Part shown: piece by piece, positions 29,117 to 36,643 of the stretch | Layout of the letters: each line of letters begins with the position of its first letter | How positions within the stretch are numbered: position 1 is the stretch's first letter | Source: Vreelandella zhuhanensis | Lineage (GTDB): Bacteria > Pseudomonadota > Gammaproteobacteria > Pseudomonadales > Halomonadaceae | Length of the DNA stretch: 64,000 bases | Assembly: GCF_009793355.1 (NCBI RefSeq) | Contig: NZ_WTKP01000007.1 | Span: forward strand, 62,001 to 126,000 | Direction: 5' to 3' | Notes under the pieces: generated by a model | Database searches by the model: none | Told to the model about the DNA's origin: nothing | Seen by the model: only the letters and a program-made list of their open reading frames with translations | Translations under genes and position numbers: made by a program

Positions 29117-31342
29117 TCAGCTTAAGCTCTGGGGATCGATGTCCAGCGACCAGCGTACCTTGCGCGCCTCAGGGTTGGCTTGCAGCCATTGGCTCAGCCA
29201 ATTGGCCGCCGGATGCAGCTGGCTGCGCTTGTCCGCCGCCAGCATCACGTGAAGGTGATAGCGGTTCTGGCGACGCTCCATGGGCGCGGGTACCGGGCCG
29301 AGACAACGCACCGGGCGGTCGGTCAGCCAGTCGCGCAAGGCTTGGGCGGCTTGCTGGGCCAGCGCCAAGGCGGCGGCTTCCTTGGGACTTTCGATGCGCA
29401 GCAACGCCATGAAGCAGAACGGCGGTAGCTTGGCGGCGCGTCGCTCCTCCAATAGCTGGCGGGCGAGAGGCGCGTAACCCTGTTCTGCCAGTAGCCTGAG
29501 GTGGGGGTCGTCCGGGTGCAGGGTCTGGACCAGAACGCGCCCGGGATGCGCGGCGCGTCCGGCACGCCCGGCCACCTGCTCGAGTAGCTGGGCGCTGTGT
29601 TCCAGGGCGCGAAAATCCGCGGCATACAGGCCGCCGTCGGCATTGACCACCACCACCAGAGTGACGTGGGGCAGGTGGTGGCCCTTGGCCAGCATTTGGG
29701 TACCCACCAGCAGGCAGGGGGCGCCGCGCTGAATCTCCTTGAGGATTTGCTCGAAACTGTCGCGCCGCCGGGTGCTGTCACGGTCGATACGATGCACCGT
29801 CACCTTGGGAAATAACCCCTGGAGCGTCTCTTCGGTGCGTTCGGTGCCGCTGCCCAGGGCACGCAGGTCGCCGCTGCCGCAATCGGGGCAGGCATCCGGC
29901 AGGGCACGGCGGCTGTCGCAGTGATGGCAGGCCAGAAGCGGCGGATGGCGGTGCAGGGTCATGCGTGCATCGCATTGATGGCACTCGGCCAACCAGCCGC
30001 AGGCGTGGCAGGCGAGGGTCGGGGCGAAACCACGCCGGTTGATGAACACCAGTACCTGATGACCGGCGCCGAGCGTGGTCTTGATGGCTTCGATAGCGGT
30101 GGGGGTCAGCCCCCCTTGGCGCGGGCGGTGGCGCAAATCCACCAGTTCGAGCTTGGCCGGCGGGAAGCGGCTGGCACGCTGGGTCAGGCGCAGGTGCTGG
30201 TAATTGCCACTCAATGCCTGTTGCAAGCTTTCCAGGGAGGGGGTGGCACTGCCTAGCACCAAGGGAATGCGGTGATGGTGGGCGCGAGCCACGGCCAGGT
30301 CGCGTGCATGATAACGCAGGCCGTCGTGCTGTTTGTAGGAGCCGTCGTGTTCTTCATCGACGATAATCGCACCGGGATTGGCCAATGGTGTGAACAGCGC
30401 CGAACGGGTACCTATAATAATCAGGGCGCGCCCGCTGGCAGCGGCTTCCCAGGCGTCCAGGCGTTCATGATCGGTGAGCCCGGAATGCAGTGCCACCACC
30501 GGAACACAGAAACGTTGGCGAAAGCGTGCCAAGGTTTGCGGAGTGAGCCCGATTTCCGGCACCAGCACCAGTGATTGACGCCCTTGGCGGGCAATGGCTT
30601 CGATCAGTTGCAGATAGACCTCTGTCTTGCCGCTACCGGTAACGCCTTCCAGGAGGCAAGGATGAAAGTCGTCGCGGCGCTCGTGCAGGGCGGCCAGCGC
30701 CACGGCTTGTTCACGATTGAGAGGCAGGGCGGGGGTTGCGAGTAGCTTGCCAGTGTCAGGGTGAGCGGCGGCCAAGGTAACCTCGCGTGACGCGACCAGC
30801 CCTTTTTCCTGTAGAGCGCGCAGTTGCTCGCGGGTGAACCCTTGGGCATAGATGGCACGACCGGCAAGGCCGTGAGGATGCTGTTGCAGCATCTCGCGTA
30901 GCGCCGCCTGGCGCGGGGCACGGGCCAAAGGGTCGGGTTGTTTTTCAGAGGCGCTATCAATCGATTGCCATAAGGTGTGGGTGCGTCCGACCAAGCGGTG
31001 CCCTTGGCGCATTAGTGCCGGCATTGCCTGATGCAGGGTGTCACCCAAGCTATGCTGATAATAACGGGCGGTAAACCGGCATAACCACAGCCAGTCGGAA
31101 GGCAGTGGGGTTTCATCAAGTACCGCGCCGATCGGGCGTAGCTTCGCCAGTGGTAGCTCACTATGAGTGGTACACTCGATCACCACGCCGACGACCTCGC
31201 GCCGGCCAAATGGCACCCGCACACGCAATCCCGGCTGCCATCCCTGGCTGGGAACTTCCCGGCCAGGCAAGTAGTCGAACAGGCGACGCAGCGGCGAGGG
31301 CAGGGCGACCCTGAGAACGGTCGATAAAGCAGGATTGGGCAA
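29117..31342 (-). CDS. priA: Primosomal helicase PriA
   Basis: 741 aa. The N-terminal DNA-binding domain covers about residues 1-105. The helicase core has Walker A GVTGSGKTEV, Walker B IIVDEEHDGSYKQ, SATPSLES and GTERTEE. The zinc module has eight cysteines between about 440 and 490 (CHACGWLAECHQCDARM and further pairs). It restarts stalled replication forks. The rpmE promoter overlaps its upstream edge. Confidence 0.97.
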   Translation of the reverse strand: MPNPALSTVLRVALPSPLRRLFDYLPGREVPSQGWQPGLRVRVPFGRREVVGVVIECTTHSELPLAKLRPIGAVLDETPLPSDWLWLCRFTARYYQHSLGDTLHQAMPALMRQGHRLVGRTHTLWQSIDSASEKQPDPLARAPRQAALREMLQQHPHGLAGRAIYAQGFTREQLRALQEKGLVASREVTLAAAHPDTGKLLATPALPLNREQAVALAALHERRDDFHPCLLEGVTGSGKTEVYLQLIEAIARQGRQSLVLVPEIGLTPQTLARFRQRFCVPVVALHSGLTDHERLDAWEAAASGRALIIIGTRSALFTPLANPGAIIVDEEHDGSYKQHDGLRYHARDLAVARAHHHRIPLVLGSATPSLESLQQALSGNYQHLRLTQRASRFPPAKLELVDLRHRPRQGGLTPTAIEAIKTTLGAGHQVLVFINRRGFAPTLACHACGWLAECHQCDARMTLHRHPPLLACHHCDSRRALPDACPDCGSGDLRALGSGTERTEETLQGLFPKVTVHRIDRDSTRRRDSFEQILKEIQRGAPCLLVGTQMLAKGHHLPHVTLVVVVNADGGLYAADFRALEHSAQLLEQVAGRAGRAAHPGRVLVQTLHPDDPHLRLLAEQGYAPLARQLLEERRAAKLPPFCFMALLRIESPKEAAALALAQQAAQALRDWLTDRPVRCLGPVPAPMERRQNRYHLHVMLAADKRSQLHPAANWLSQWLQANPEARKVRWSLDIDPQSLS

Positions 31343-31371
31343 TTGGCCTCCGGCGTCAGCTTTGCTATAGT
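31343..31371 (+). promoter_or_regulatory. rpmE promoter
   Basis: TTGGCC (31343-31348), 17 bp, TATAGT (31366-31371), then a GC-rich discriminator ACGCGGC. A leader of about 110 bases precedes the rpmE start. A GC-rich discriminator fits stringent control of a ribosomal protein gene. Confidence 0.6.
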
Positions 31372-31488
31372 ACGCGGCTATCCTGAAGCAGGCGGTTCAG
31401 GGCGTTAACCGGTTCAGCAGTTTTTCAACCCGTATGCGGTGCCTGGCAAGTGATCAGGTGGCGGCATACAGCTCAAGTGAGGCTCAAG

Positions 31489-31704
31489 ATGAGACAAGGT
31501 ATTCACCCGGATTACAAGAAGGTCACAGCGACTTGCTCCTGTGGCGCTACTTTCGATGTCGGCACCACATCGGATCATGATTTCTCTCTGGACGTTTGTT
31601 CCAATTGCCACCCTTTCTACACCGGCAAGCAGAAGCAAGCGACCACTGGTGGCCGTGTCGAACGCTTCAACAAGCGTTTCGGTGCTGCGGTCAAGCGCGG
31701 TTAA
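31489..31704 (+). CDS. rpmE: Ribosomal protein L31, zinc-binding type
   Basis: 71 aa from ATG 31489 ([20 protein letters not shown]), with GAGG upstream; a longer in-frame start at 31450 is not needed. Four cysteines at 16, 18, 37 and 40 bind zinc as in E. coli L31. Conserved HPFYTGKQK and VERFNKRFG. Monocistronic with its own promoter and strong terminator. Confidence 0.97.
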   Translation: MRQGIHPDYKKVTATCSCGATFDVGTTSDHDFSLDVCSNCHPFYTGKQKQATTGGRVERFNKRFGAAVKRG

Positions 31705-31761
31705 TAATCCCTTTGACATCCACCTGAATGGCGTTGAGTCAACTGGCCTTTAACTGAATGA

Positions 31762-31816
31762 TTCTTGAACTGGACGGTTCTTGAGCAAACAGTTTCTTGA
31801 GCCGACCAGGCTCAAG
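31762..31816 (+). repeat. Three 16-bp-spaced repeats and a hairpin after rpmE
   Basis: TTCTTGA recurs at 31762, 31778 and 31794, exactly 16 bp apart, inside degenerate 16-bp units. The last copy forms the left arm of CTTGAGCC-GACCA-GGCTCAAG (31796-31816). It lies four bases before the terminator arm. No function recognised. Confidence 0.6.
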
Positions 31817-31819
31817 CGA

Positions 31820-31855
31820 AACCCGCCCCCGGCATTGCCGGGGGCGGGTTTTTTT
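31820..31855 (+). terminator. rpmE terminator
   Basis: AACCCGCCCCCGGC (31820-31833), loop ATT, and its perfect complement 31837-31850, ending in seven T (31849-31855). Textbook intrinsic terminator. Confidence 0.95.
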
Positions 31856-32116
31856 ATTGGCTGGCAATTGTGTTTTTAAATAAAATTTGGAAAATTTTTC
31901 CATAAAAACTAGGTATGCAAGGATAAGTAAAAGCTTATGGCTGAAGGCTGCTGGCATAAGTTTCAGCAAATAGATTCGATCGTCGGTAAAAATGAAGCTA
32001 AAAGTGTAAAATAGTCCCGTACGTGTCAAAAAGGCGGAGAGGGTTGAGCATGTCAGGGTTTTTCTATACTCTCGTTTTCTCTATATTTCCTTTTGACGTT
32101 TGATTGGGCCCCGACG
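31856..32116 (+). other. AT-rich gap before maeB
   Basis: This 261-base stretch is clearly richer in A and T than its surroundings and I see no gene in it. TTGAGC (32044-32049) and TATACT (32065-32070), 15 bp apart, are a possible but short-spaced maeB promoter. CTTATG and CATAAG (31934-31960) form a weak inverted repeat. Confidence 0.4.
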
Positions 32117-33388
32117 ATGACGGATGCAAAGAAGCAAGCTGCACTGGATTACCATGCCAAACCAATTCCCGGTAAATTGTCTGTCGAGCTGACCAAGCCG
32201 ACTGCCACCGCCCGTGATCTGGCGCTAGCTTATAGCCCGGGTGTGGCCGAGCCTGTGCGCGAAATTGCCCGCGAGCCGGAAAACGCCTATCTCTATACCG
32301 GCAAAGGAAATCTGGTCGCTGTCATCTCCGACGGTACGGCCATTCTGGGACTGGGTAACCTGGGCCCGCTGGCCAGCAAACCGGTCATGGAAGGCAAGGG
32401 CGTGTTGTTCAAGCGCTTTGCCGGCATCAACTCAGTGGATATCGAAGTCGATGCCGAAAGCCCTCAAGCTTTCATTGACACCGTGGCGCGCATTGCCGAC
32501 ACCTGGGGCGGTATCAATCTTGAAGACATCAAGGCCCCTGAATGTTTTGAGATCGAGAAAGCGTTGATCGAGCGCTGTAATATTCCGGTCTTCCATGATG
32601 ACCAGCACGGTACCGCTATCGTGACTGCCGCCGGCATGCTCAACGCGCTGGATATTGCCGGTAAATCGATCGAAAACGTCAAGATCGTCTGCATGGGTGC
32701 CGGAGCGGCAGCCATTGCCTGTATGCGCCTGCTGGTTTCTTGCGGCGCTAAAAAGCAAAACCTGGTGATGCTTGATCGGCGTGGTGTGATTCACACTCAC
32801 CGTGAAGGTATCAATGAATACAAGGCCCAGTTCGCCTTGGATACTGATATGCGTACGCTCGATGATGCCATCGACGGGGCTGATGTTTTCGTGGGTCTTT
32901 CCGGCCCGGGGCTGCTTTCCGCTGCGCAGGTCAAGACGATGGCGCCGGACCCGGTGATCTTCGCTTGCACCAATCCCGACCCCGAAATTCACCCGGACGT
33001 CGCTCGCGAAGCGCGCCCGGACGTGATCATGGCTACTGGGCGTTCGGATTACCCCAACCAGGTCAATAATGTCCTGGGGTTCCCCTTCATTTTCCGTGGT
33101 GCGCTGGATGTGCGCGCCACGCGCATCAATGAAGCCATGAAGCTCGCTGCGGTACACGCCTTGAAAGACCTGGCGCGTGAGCCGGTTCCCCAGGAAGTGC
33201 TGGATGCTTATGAGTGTGATGAGATGAGCTTCGGCCGTGAATACATCATTCCCACTCCGGTGGATGTACGCCTGTTGGCGCGTATTTCCTCCGCCGTGGC
33301 GCAAGCGGCGGTGGACTCCGGTGTGGCGCGCAAGCCGTATCCGGCGCACTATCCGCTGAAAAGCATCAACGACGTTTACGGCGGCTGA
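32117..33388 (+). CDS. maeB: Malic enzyme, short form (oxaloacetate-decarboxylating)
   Basis: 423 aa from ATG 32117 (MTDAKKQAALDYHAKPIPGK); an ATG-like start 24 bases earlier is less likely. Malic N domain with the catalytic Tyr in LALAYSPGVAEP and Lys in VMEGKGVLFKRFA; metal-binding region INLEDIKAPECFEIE; NAD(P)-binding GAGAAAIACMRLL. It ends after the NAD domain, so it lacks the C-terminal phosphotransacetylase-like domain of E. coli MaeB. It converts malate to pyruvate. Cofactor preference (NADP likely) cannot be fixed by eye. Confidence 0.92.
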   Translation: MTDAKKQAALDYHAKPIPGKLSVELTKPTATARDLALAYSPGVAEPVREIAREPENAYLYTGKGNLVAVISDGTAILGLGNLGPLASKPVMEGKGVLFKRFAGINSVDIEVDAESPQAFIDTVARIADTWGGINLEDIKAPECFEIEKALIERCNIPVFHDDQHGTAIVTAAGMLNALDIAGKSIENVKIVCMGAGAAAIACMRLLVSCGAKKQNLVMLDRRGVIHTHREGINEYKAQFALDTDMRTLDDAIDGADVFVGLSGPGLLSAAQVKTMAPDPVIFACTNPDPEIHPDVAREARPDVIMATGRSDYPNQVNNVLGFPFIFRGALDVRATRINEAMKLAAVHALKDLAREPVPQEVLDAYECDEMSFGREYIIPTPVDVRLLARISSAVAQAAVDSGVARKPYPAHYPLKSINDVYGG

Positions 33389-33432
33389 GGTAACGGACAC
33401 TCGACAATCGCGCACCTCGCCGCGTATTAAAG

Positions 33433-33467
33433 ATGCCTGCCACCGGATGACCGGGGCAGGCATTTTG
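33433..33467 (+). terminator. maeB terminator
   Basis: ATGCCTGCC (33433-33441) pairs with GGCAGGCAT (33455-33463), extended inside by ACCGG/CCGG, then TTTTGCG. The T-run is short. Confidence 0.6.
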
Positions 33468-33507
33468 CGTTGCAGGGAGTAAATAGCAACGAAGGGAAAA
33501 TAGGCCG

Positions 33508-34335
33508 TTAGCGAATGGGCGCATCGTGGATGCGAATCAGGCCTTCCTGGGCGGTGGAGGCTACCAGCCGGCCTTGACGGTCATAGATGTGCCCGCGTGC
33601 CAACCCCCGGGCACCACCTGCCCAAGGAGAGTCGATCACATAAAGCAGCCAATCATCCAGGCGGGTATCGGCATGCAGCCACAAGGCATGGTCGAGACTA
33701 GCGATCTGCAGGTGCTTATCCGTATAGCCCACACCATGCGAAATCAAGCTGGTGGTCAGAAGATTGAAGTCCGAACTATACGAAAGCAAATGCCGATGCA
33801 GTGCCGGGTCGTCGGGCAAGGTTCCAGACAATCTGAACCATAGGCATTGGCCGGCGGGCACCGCATTGTCGGGATTGCCTTCGAGGTAAAGAAATTCGAT
33901 GGGGTGACCGGGAAAGCGTGAATGCTGGGTATCACTGCTCTTGAGCAAGGCTTCGGGGGTGGGTACTTCGGGCATGGGACGCTGATGTGATAGATTGGGT
34001 TCCGAGCTTTGAAACGAGGCACTGCAGAAAAAAATCGGCCGTCCTTTCTGGATGGCTGTAACTCGGCGCGTGGTGAAATTACCTCCATCGCGTACGGTAT
34101 CCACCTGGTATACCACCGGGCGATGGGGGTCGCCGGGACGCAGGAAATAACCATGTTGAGAATGCGGACGGCGCTCCTTGGGCACGGTGCGTGCGGCAGC
34201 AGCCAGCGCTTGTCCGAGAACCTGGCCGCCATATAGCTGAGGGAAACCGAGATCCTGGCTTTGCCCGCGAAACAGCGTCTCTTCAAGAGGTTCCAGATCC
34301 AGTAATCCGATCAGGTTATTCAGGGACTCTGCCAT
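33508..34335 (-). CDS. tesB: Acyl-CoA thioesterase II
   Basis: 275 aa from ATG 34335 (MAESLNNLIGLLDLEPLEETLFRG); a longer frame would overlap the tadA upstream region. Double hot-dog fold. Active-site Asp is in YSSDFNLLTTSL and Gln in STAQEGLIR, with the Thr of the triad between. It hydrolyses medium- and long-chain acyl-CoA in the cytoplasm. Divergent from tadA. Confidence 0.95.
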   Translation of the reverse strand: MAESLNNLIGLLDLEPLEETLFRGQSQDLGFPQLYGGQVLGQALAAAARTVPKERRPHSQHGYFLRPGDPHRPVVYQVDTVRDGGNFTTRRVTAIQKGRPIFFCSASFQSSEPNLSHQRPMPEVPTPEALLKSSDTQHSRFPGHPIEFLYLEGNPDNAVPAGQCLWFRLSGTLPDDPALHRHLLSYSSDFNLLTTSLISHGVGYTDKHLQIASLDHALWLHADTRLDDWLLYVIDSPWAGGARGLARGHIYDRQGRLVASTAQEGLIRIHDAPIR

Positions 34336-34444
34336 TCTCGTTATCCTGTGTGCAAAGATGATCAAAAATATGAAACGGGTCAGTACGCGAGTCGCGCTTA
34401 TCACTATCATACGACCGTTTTCTACCTTAGCGGAGTTTGCCTCC

Positions 34445-34912
34445 ATGCGCAGCGATGAATTTTACATGCACCGGGCGTTGGACCAGGCACACCATGCCTT
34501 GGCGGCGGGTGAAGTGCCGGTGGGTGCCGTGGTGGTCTGTCCTGAAGGAAATGTCATCGGTGCGGCCTATAACTCGCCGATAGCAAGTTGTGACCCTTCG
34601 GCGCATGCAGAAATTCGCGCATTGCGGGCGGCCGGAGCGCAGCTGGGCAATTACCGGCTGGATGGATGCAGCCTGTTTGTGTCTCTGGAGCCGTGCATGA
34701 TGTGCACCGGTGCCATTGTTCATGCCCGCCTGGCGCGGCTGGTGTATGGTGCCGCCGAACCGCGCACCGGTATGCTGGAGTCCAAGGCGAACCTGCTGGC
34801 GCAACCCTGGTTCAATCATCGTGTCGAGGTGCGAGGCGGGCTGTTGGCGAGCCAGTCAAGGCGCTTGTTGAAGACATTATTTGCCCTTAAGCGCGGCGAG
34901 CCGGAAGCTTAA
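34445..34912 (+). CDS. tadA: tRNA adenosine(34) deaminase
   Basis: 155 aa from ATG 34445 (MRSDEFYMHRALDQAHHAL); the longer frame to 34358 has no counterpart in the family. Zinc and catalytic residues: His-Ala-Glu in DPSAHAEIRAL and the Cys pair in SLEPCMMCTGAI. It converts A34 to inosine in tRNA-Arg(ACG). The stop overlaps the end of a minus-strand GGDEF relic. Confidence 0.95.
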   Translation: MRSDEFYMHRALDQAHHALAAGEVPVGAVVVCPEGNVIGAAYNSPIASCDPSAHAEIRALRAAGAQLGNYRLDGCSLFVSLEPCMMCTGAIVHARLARLVYGAAEPRTGMLESKANLLAQPWFNHRVEVRGGLLASQSRRLLKTLFALKRGEPEA

Positions 34913-35016
34913 GCCGGAGCGGCAGCCAAATCACTGTTTCGCCGATTATTTTTAGCACGATGCAGTGCTTCATCGGCAGCTTGCATCAAAGGGTCTATAT
35001 TGATTTCTTTAATCAA
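34909..35016 (-). pseudogene. Relic of a GGDEF (diguanylate cyclase) C-terminal end
   Basis: The minus strand from 35016 to the stop TAA at 34911-34909 reads 35 codons including DPLMQAADEALHRAKNN and then RRNSDLAAAPA. This is the typical closing helix of GGDEF domains (LxxADxALYxAKxxGRN). There is no GGEEF motif, receiver or upstream body; TGA at 35019-35017 closes the frame. It lies in a different frame from the mltF end it overlaps by four bases. The rest of the gene was presumably lost by deletion between mltF and tadA. That is inference; the match itself is read directly. Confidence 0.7.
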
Positions 35017-36479
35017 TCAATTGGCGGCACAAGGTCGAACAATGGAAAGACGGCATCCGCATCAAGTTCGGTCTGTTCAAGCTGGAAAAACTGCTGTCGA
35101 CTGCGCTCGACGTATTCAAGCATCTCATAATAACGTCTGATGTTGCGCACGTAGATCACCGGCTCCCCTCCGCGGGCGTAACCATGGCGGGTCTGACTGT
35201 GCCATTGTTGTTTTTGCAGTAGCGGCAAGGCCTCACGCACATCGAGCCAGCTGTCCGGGTCGCCGCCGCGGGTCTCGACAATACGCCGGGCATCATACAG
35301 ATGGCCAAGCCCGACGTTATAAGAGGCCATGGCCATGAACAGGCGATCCTCACCCATGATCGACTCCGGTAGGCGATCCATGATGCTGCGCAGGTAGCGT
35401 GCCCCGCCGTCGATGCTTTGCACCGGATCGACACGGTCGCTAACGCCCATTTCCGCGGCCGTGGGCAAGGTCAGCATCATCAAACCGCGTACCCCGGTGG
35501 GGGAGGTGGCCTCGGGGTCCCAATGGGATTCCTGGTAGCCCATGGCGGCGAGTAATTTCCAGTCGAACCCGGTTTGTCTTGCGGCTTCCCGGAACAAGGC
35601 GTCAAAGCGCGGCAGGCGCGAATCCAAATGGCTCAGGAAAGTGCGAGTGCCCACGTATTCCAGATAGTCGTCATGGCCGAAATAACGTTCCACGAGACGA
35701 TCCAGAACGCCGCTTTGCTGCATGTCGCCAAGGTAGTTATTGGCGGCTTTCAACAGGCCCAGCCCACGGCCCCGAGGAACCGCCCAGGCCATGGAAAGCG
35801 GTTCGCCCAACAGAAAGCCACGCTCGACGTTGGGAAAAAACAGCCGGTTCAGGCGGAATTGATGATCAAAGATGACGGCGCCATCCAGTGTGCCGCTTTC
35901 CACGCGAGCCAGAAGATCCGCAACTTCAAGCTCGGTGGACTCCTTCCAGCTCAGCAGTGGCTGCTGTTGCTGCAGCTCACGCAGCACCTTGTCTGTTCCG
36001 GTACCGCTCAGGGTGCCGATCTCCAGTGCGGCCATGTCGGCGGGTGCTTCAATGCCGTGCAGGCCGCGACGATAAACGAACAGCGGTTGCAAGCCGATGA
36101 TGGCTCGAGTGAAATACACGCCCGGCGTAGTGGGTTCCAGCGGTAGCGCGGCAGCGCCCAGGTCGCCTTTTTCACGGACCGCGGGCAGCACGCTGTCGAG
36201 ATGATGGCCGGCATCCAGATTCAAGCTCACCCCGAGGTAATCTGCAAAACCGCGCATCAGTTCGTACTCGAAACCGGTGGGGCCATGGCGGCCTTCGTAA
36301 TAGGTGGTAGGGGTATTGCGGGTATGCACGGTAATGAAATCGCGCGACTGGATCAGCTTTAGGTGTTCGCCGTCGGGAACGAGCGAAAAGGTAGGCATCA
36401 TCACCATCAAAGCGATGGCAATCAGGGTAAAATACCCCCCGGCACAAACCTTGAAATGTCGGCTGAACAGTTTAAGCAT
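35013..36479 (-). CDS. mltF: Membrane-bound lytic murein transglycosylase F
   Basis: 488 aa. A hydrophobic N-terminal signal/anchor (about residues 12-33) precedes a periplasmic solute-binding-like (SBP3) domain (about 45-265) and a C-terminal SLT domain (about 290-450). The catalytic Glu is in MGYQESHWDPEATSPTG, followed by GLMMLTLPTA and the GLGHLYDARRI motif. No lipobox Cys is evident. It cleaves peptidoglycan to 1,6-anhydro products; the N-terminal domain senses muropeptides. Divergent from purL, as in many gammaproteobacteria. Confidence 0.95.
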   Translation of the reverse strand: MLKLFSRHFKVCAGGYFTLIAIALMVMMPTFSLVPDGEHLKLIQSRDFITVHTRNTPTTYYEGRHGPTGFEYELMRGFADYLGVSLNLDAGHHLDSVLPAVREKGDLGAAALPLEPTTPGVYFTRAIIGLQPLFVYRRGLHGIEAPADMAALEIGTLSGTGTDKVLRELQQQQPLLSWKESTELEVADLLARVESGTLDGAVIFDHQFRLNRLFFPNVERGFLLGEPLSMAWAVPRGRGLGLLKAANNYLGDMQQSGVLDRLVERYFGHDDYLEYVGTRTFLSHLDSRLPRFDALFREAARQTGFDWKLLAAMGYQESHWDPEATSPTGVRGLMMLTLPTAAEMGVSDRVDPVQSIDGGARYLRSIMDRLPESIMGEDRLFMAMASYNVGLGHLYDARRIVETRGGDPDSWLDVREALPLLQKQQWHSQTRHGYARGGEPVIYVRNIRRYYEMLEYVERSRQQFFQLEQTELDADAVFPLFDLVPPID

Positions 36480-36643
36480 AATGTCATGTCGGCATGAAAG
36501 GAGTCATCACGATACCCAGGCCGGTGCTTGCTGTCACCTCGCTGATTTCGTGTGGCCAATGCTTTCCAGTATCATAGGGGAATTACCGCTCGACGGTTTA
36601 CCGTTTCCCCCGCTCGAATTCCCTGCTCTAGAGGCTCCAGGAT

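Noticed and set aside
31934-31960. CTTATG/CATAAG inverted repeat before maeB
   Set aside because: Six-base arms in AT-rich DNA are expected by chance and no gene regulation points to it.
31739-32029. 96-codon minus-strand frame after rpmE
   Set aside because: It runs through the rpmE terminator hairpin and the AT-rich gap; no ribosome-binding site and no domain.
36593-36604. ACGGT-TT-ACCGT palindrome before purL, as a PurR box
   Set aside because: Too short and without the central CG of the PurR consensus; Halomonas-type bacteria may lack E. coli PurR.
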